A DNA stretch of 64,000 bases from positions 11,337 through 75,336 of the forward strand of contig NZ_LXET01000059.1 in the NCBI RefSeq assembly GCF_001655005.1, in the 5' to 3' direction. Position numbers and translations under genes: made by a program. Source of the DNA: Hafnia paralvei ATCC 29927 (lineage in GTDB: Bacteria > Pseudomonadota > Gammaproteobacteria > Enterobacterales > Enterobacteriaceae). The notes under the pieces were generated by a model. That model was not told the origin of the DNA and made no database searches. It worked only from the letters and a program-made list of their open reading frames with translations. Positions 63,987-64,000 of this stretch are shown piece by piece (the first letter of the stretch is position 1; each line of letters begins with the position of its first letter).

Positions 63987-64000
63987 ACAACTAATTTGGA

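Noticed and set aside
1..64000. CRISPR arrays, insertion sequences or prophage genes
   Set aside because: No regularly spaced direct repeats, transposase-like frames, integrase or phage structural genes were seen anywhere in the window.

Overview
The window reads as chromosomal DNA of an Enterobacterales bacterium. Nearly every gene matches an Escherichia coli K-12 gene at similar length and with the same catalytic residues, but gene order is rearranged and several loci differ (a citrate-fermentation operon beside dgkA, no aceBAK beside iclR, a lone dmsA-like gene). A Hafnia-like (Hafniaceae) genome would fit; this is an inference from content and order, not proven. I see no insertion sequence, prophage or CRISPR array.

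Layout. 1-5026: 3' end of a citrate lyase operon, citE(partial)-citF-citX-citG-citT, for anaerobic citrate use. 5108-9616: phospholipid and ubiquinone block dgkA(-), plsB(+), ubiA(-), ubiC(-). 9824-17690: the complete maltose/maltodextrin regulon, malM-lamB-malK(-) divergent from malE-malF-malG(+), with a 511-bp control region holding MalT-box-like sequences and a CRP-like site. 17691-26715: psiE, a DAACS symporter, pgi, a CPA1-type cation/proton antiporter, the lysine riboswitch with lysC, and a panS-like BASS transporter. 26716-35930: a 252-bp imperfect palindrome, metH divergent from iclR, an orphan DmsA-like molybdoenzyme, and ftsP. 36057-39300: plsC and parC. 39556-44301: an accessory amino-sugar-type locus (AgaS-family SIS enzyme, GntR regulator, mannose-family PTS IIB-IIC-IID-IIA). 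44350-48334: an unusual operon of response regulator, histidine kinase, sugar-type periplasmic binding protein and a membrane-anchored protein, with no ABC permease. 48500-54806: parE-yqiA-cpdA-yqiB-nudF(-) divergent from tolC(+). 54970-63098: an orphan dhaR, gltP(-), and the acetate genes acs-yjcH-actP(+). 63140-63986: yjaA and the distal end of an rRNA operon (5S rRNA and tRNA-Thr) read leftward.

The genes serve carbon acquisition (citrate, maltodextrins, an amino sugar, acetate, glutamate), central metabolism (pgi, lysC, metH), envelope lipids and export (plsB, dgkA, plsC, tolC, ftsP) and topoisomerase IV. The best candidates for undescribed biology are the permease-less binding-protein/two-component operon at 44350-48334, the perfect NtrC-type palindrome overlapping a small promoter-plus-ORF unit between gltP and acs, and the two large intergenic inverted-repeat structures (17740-17930 and 26743-26994).
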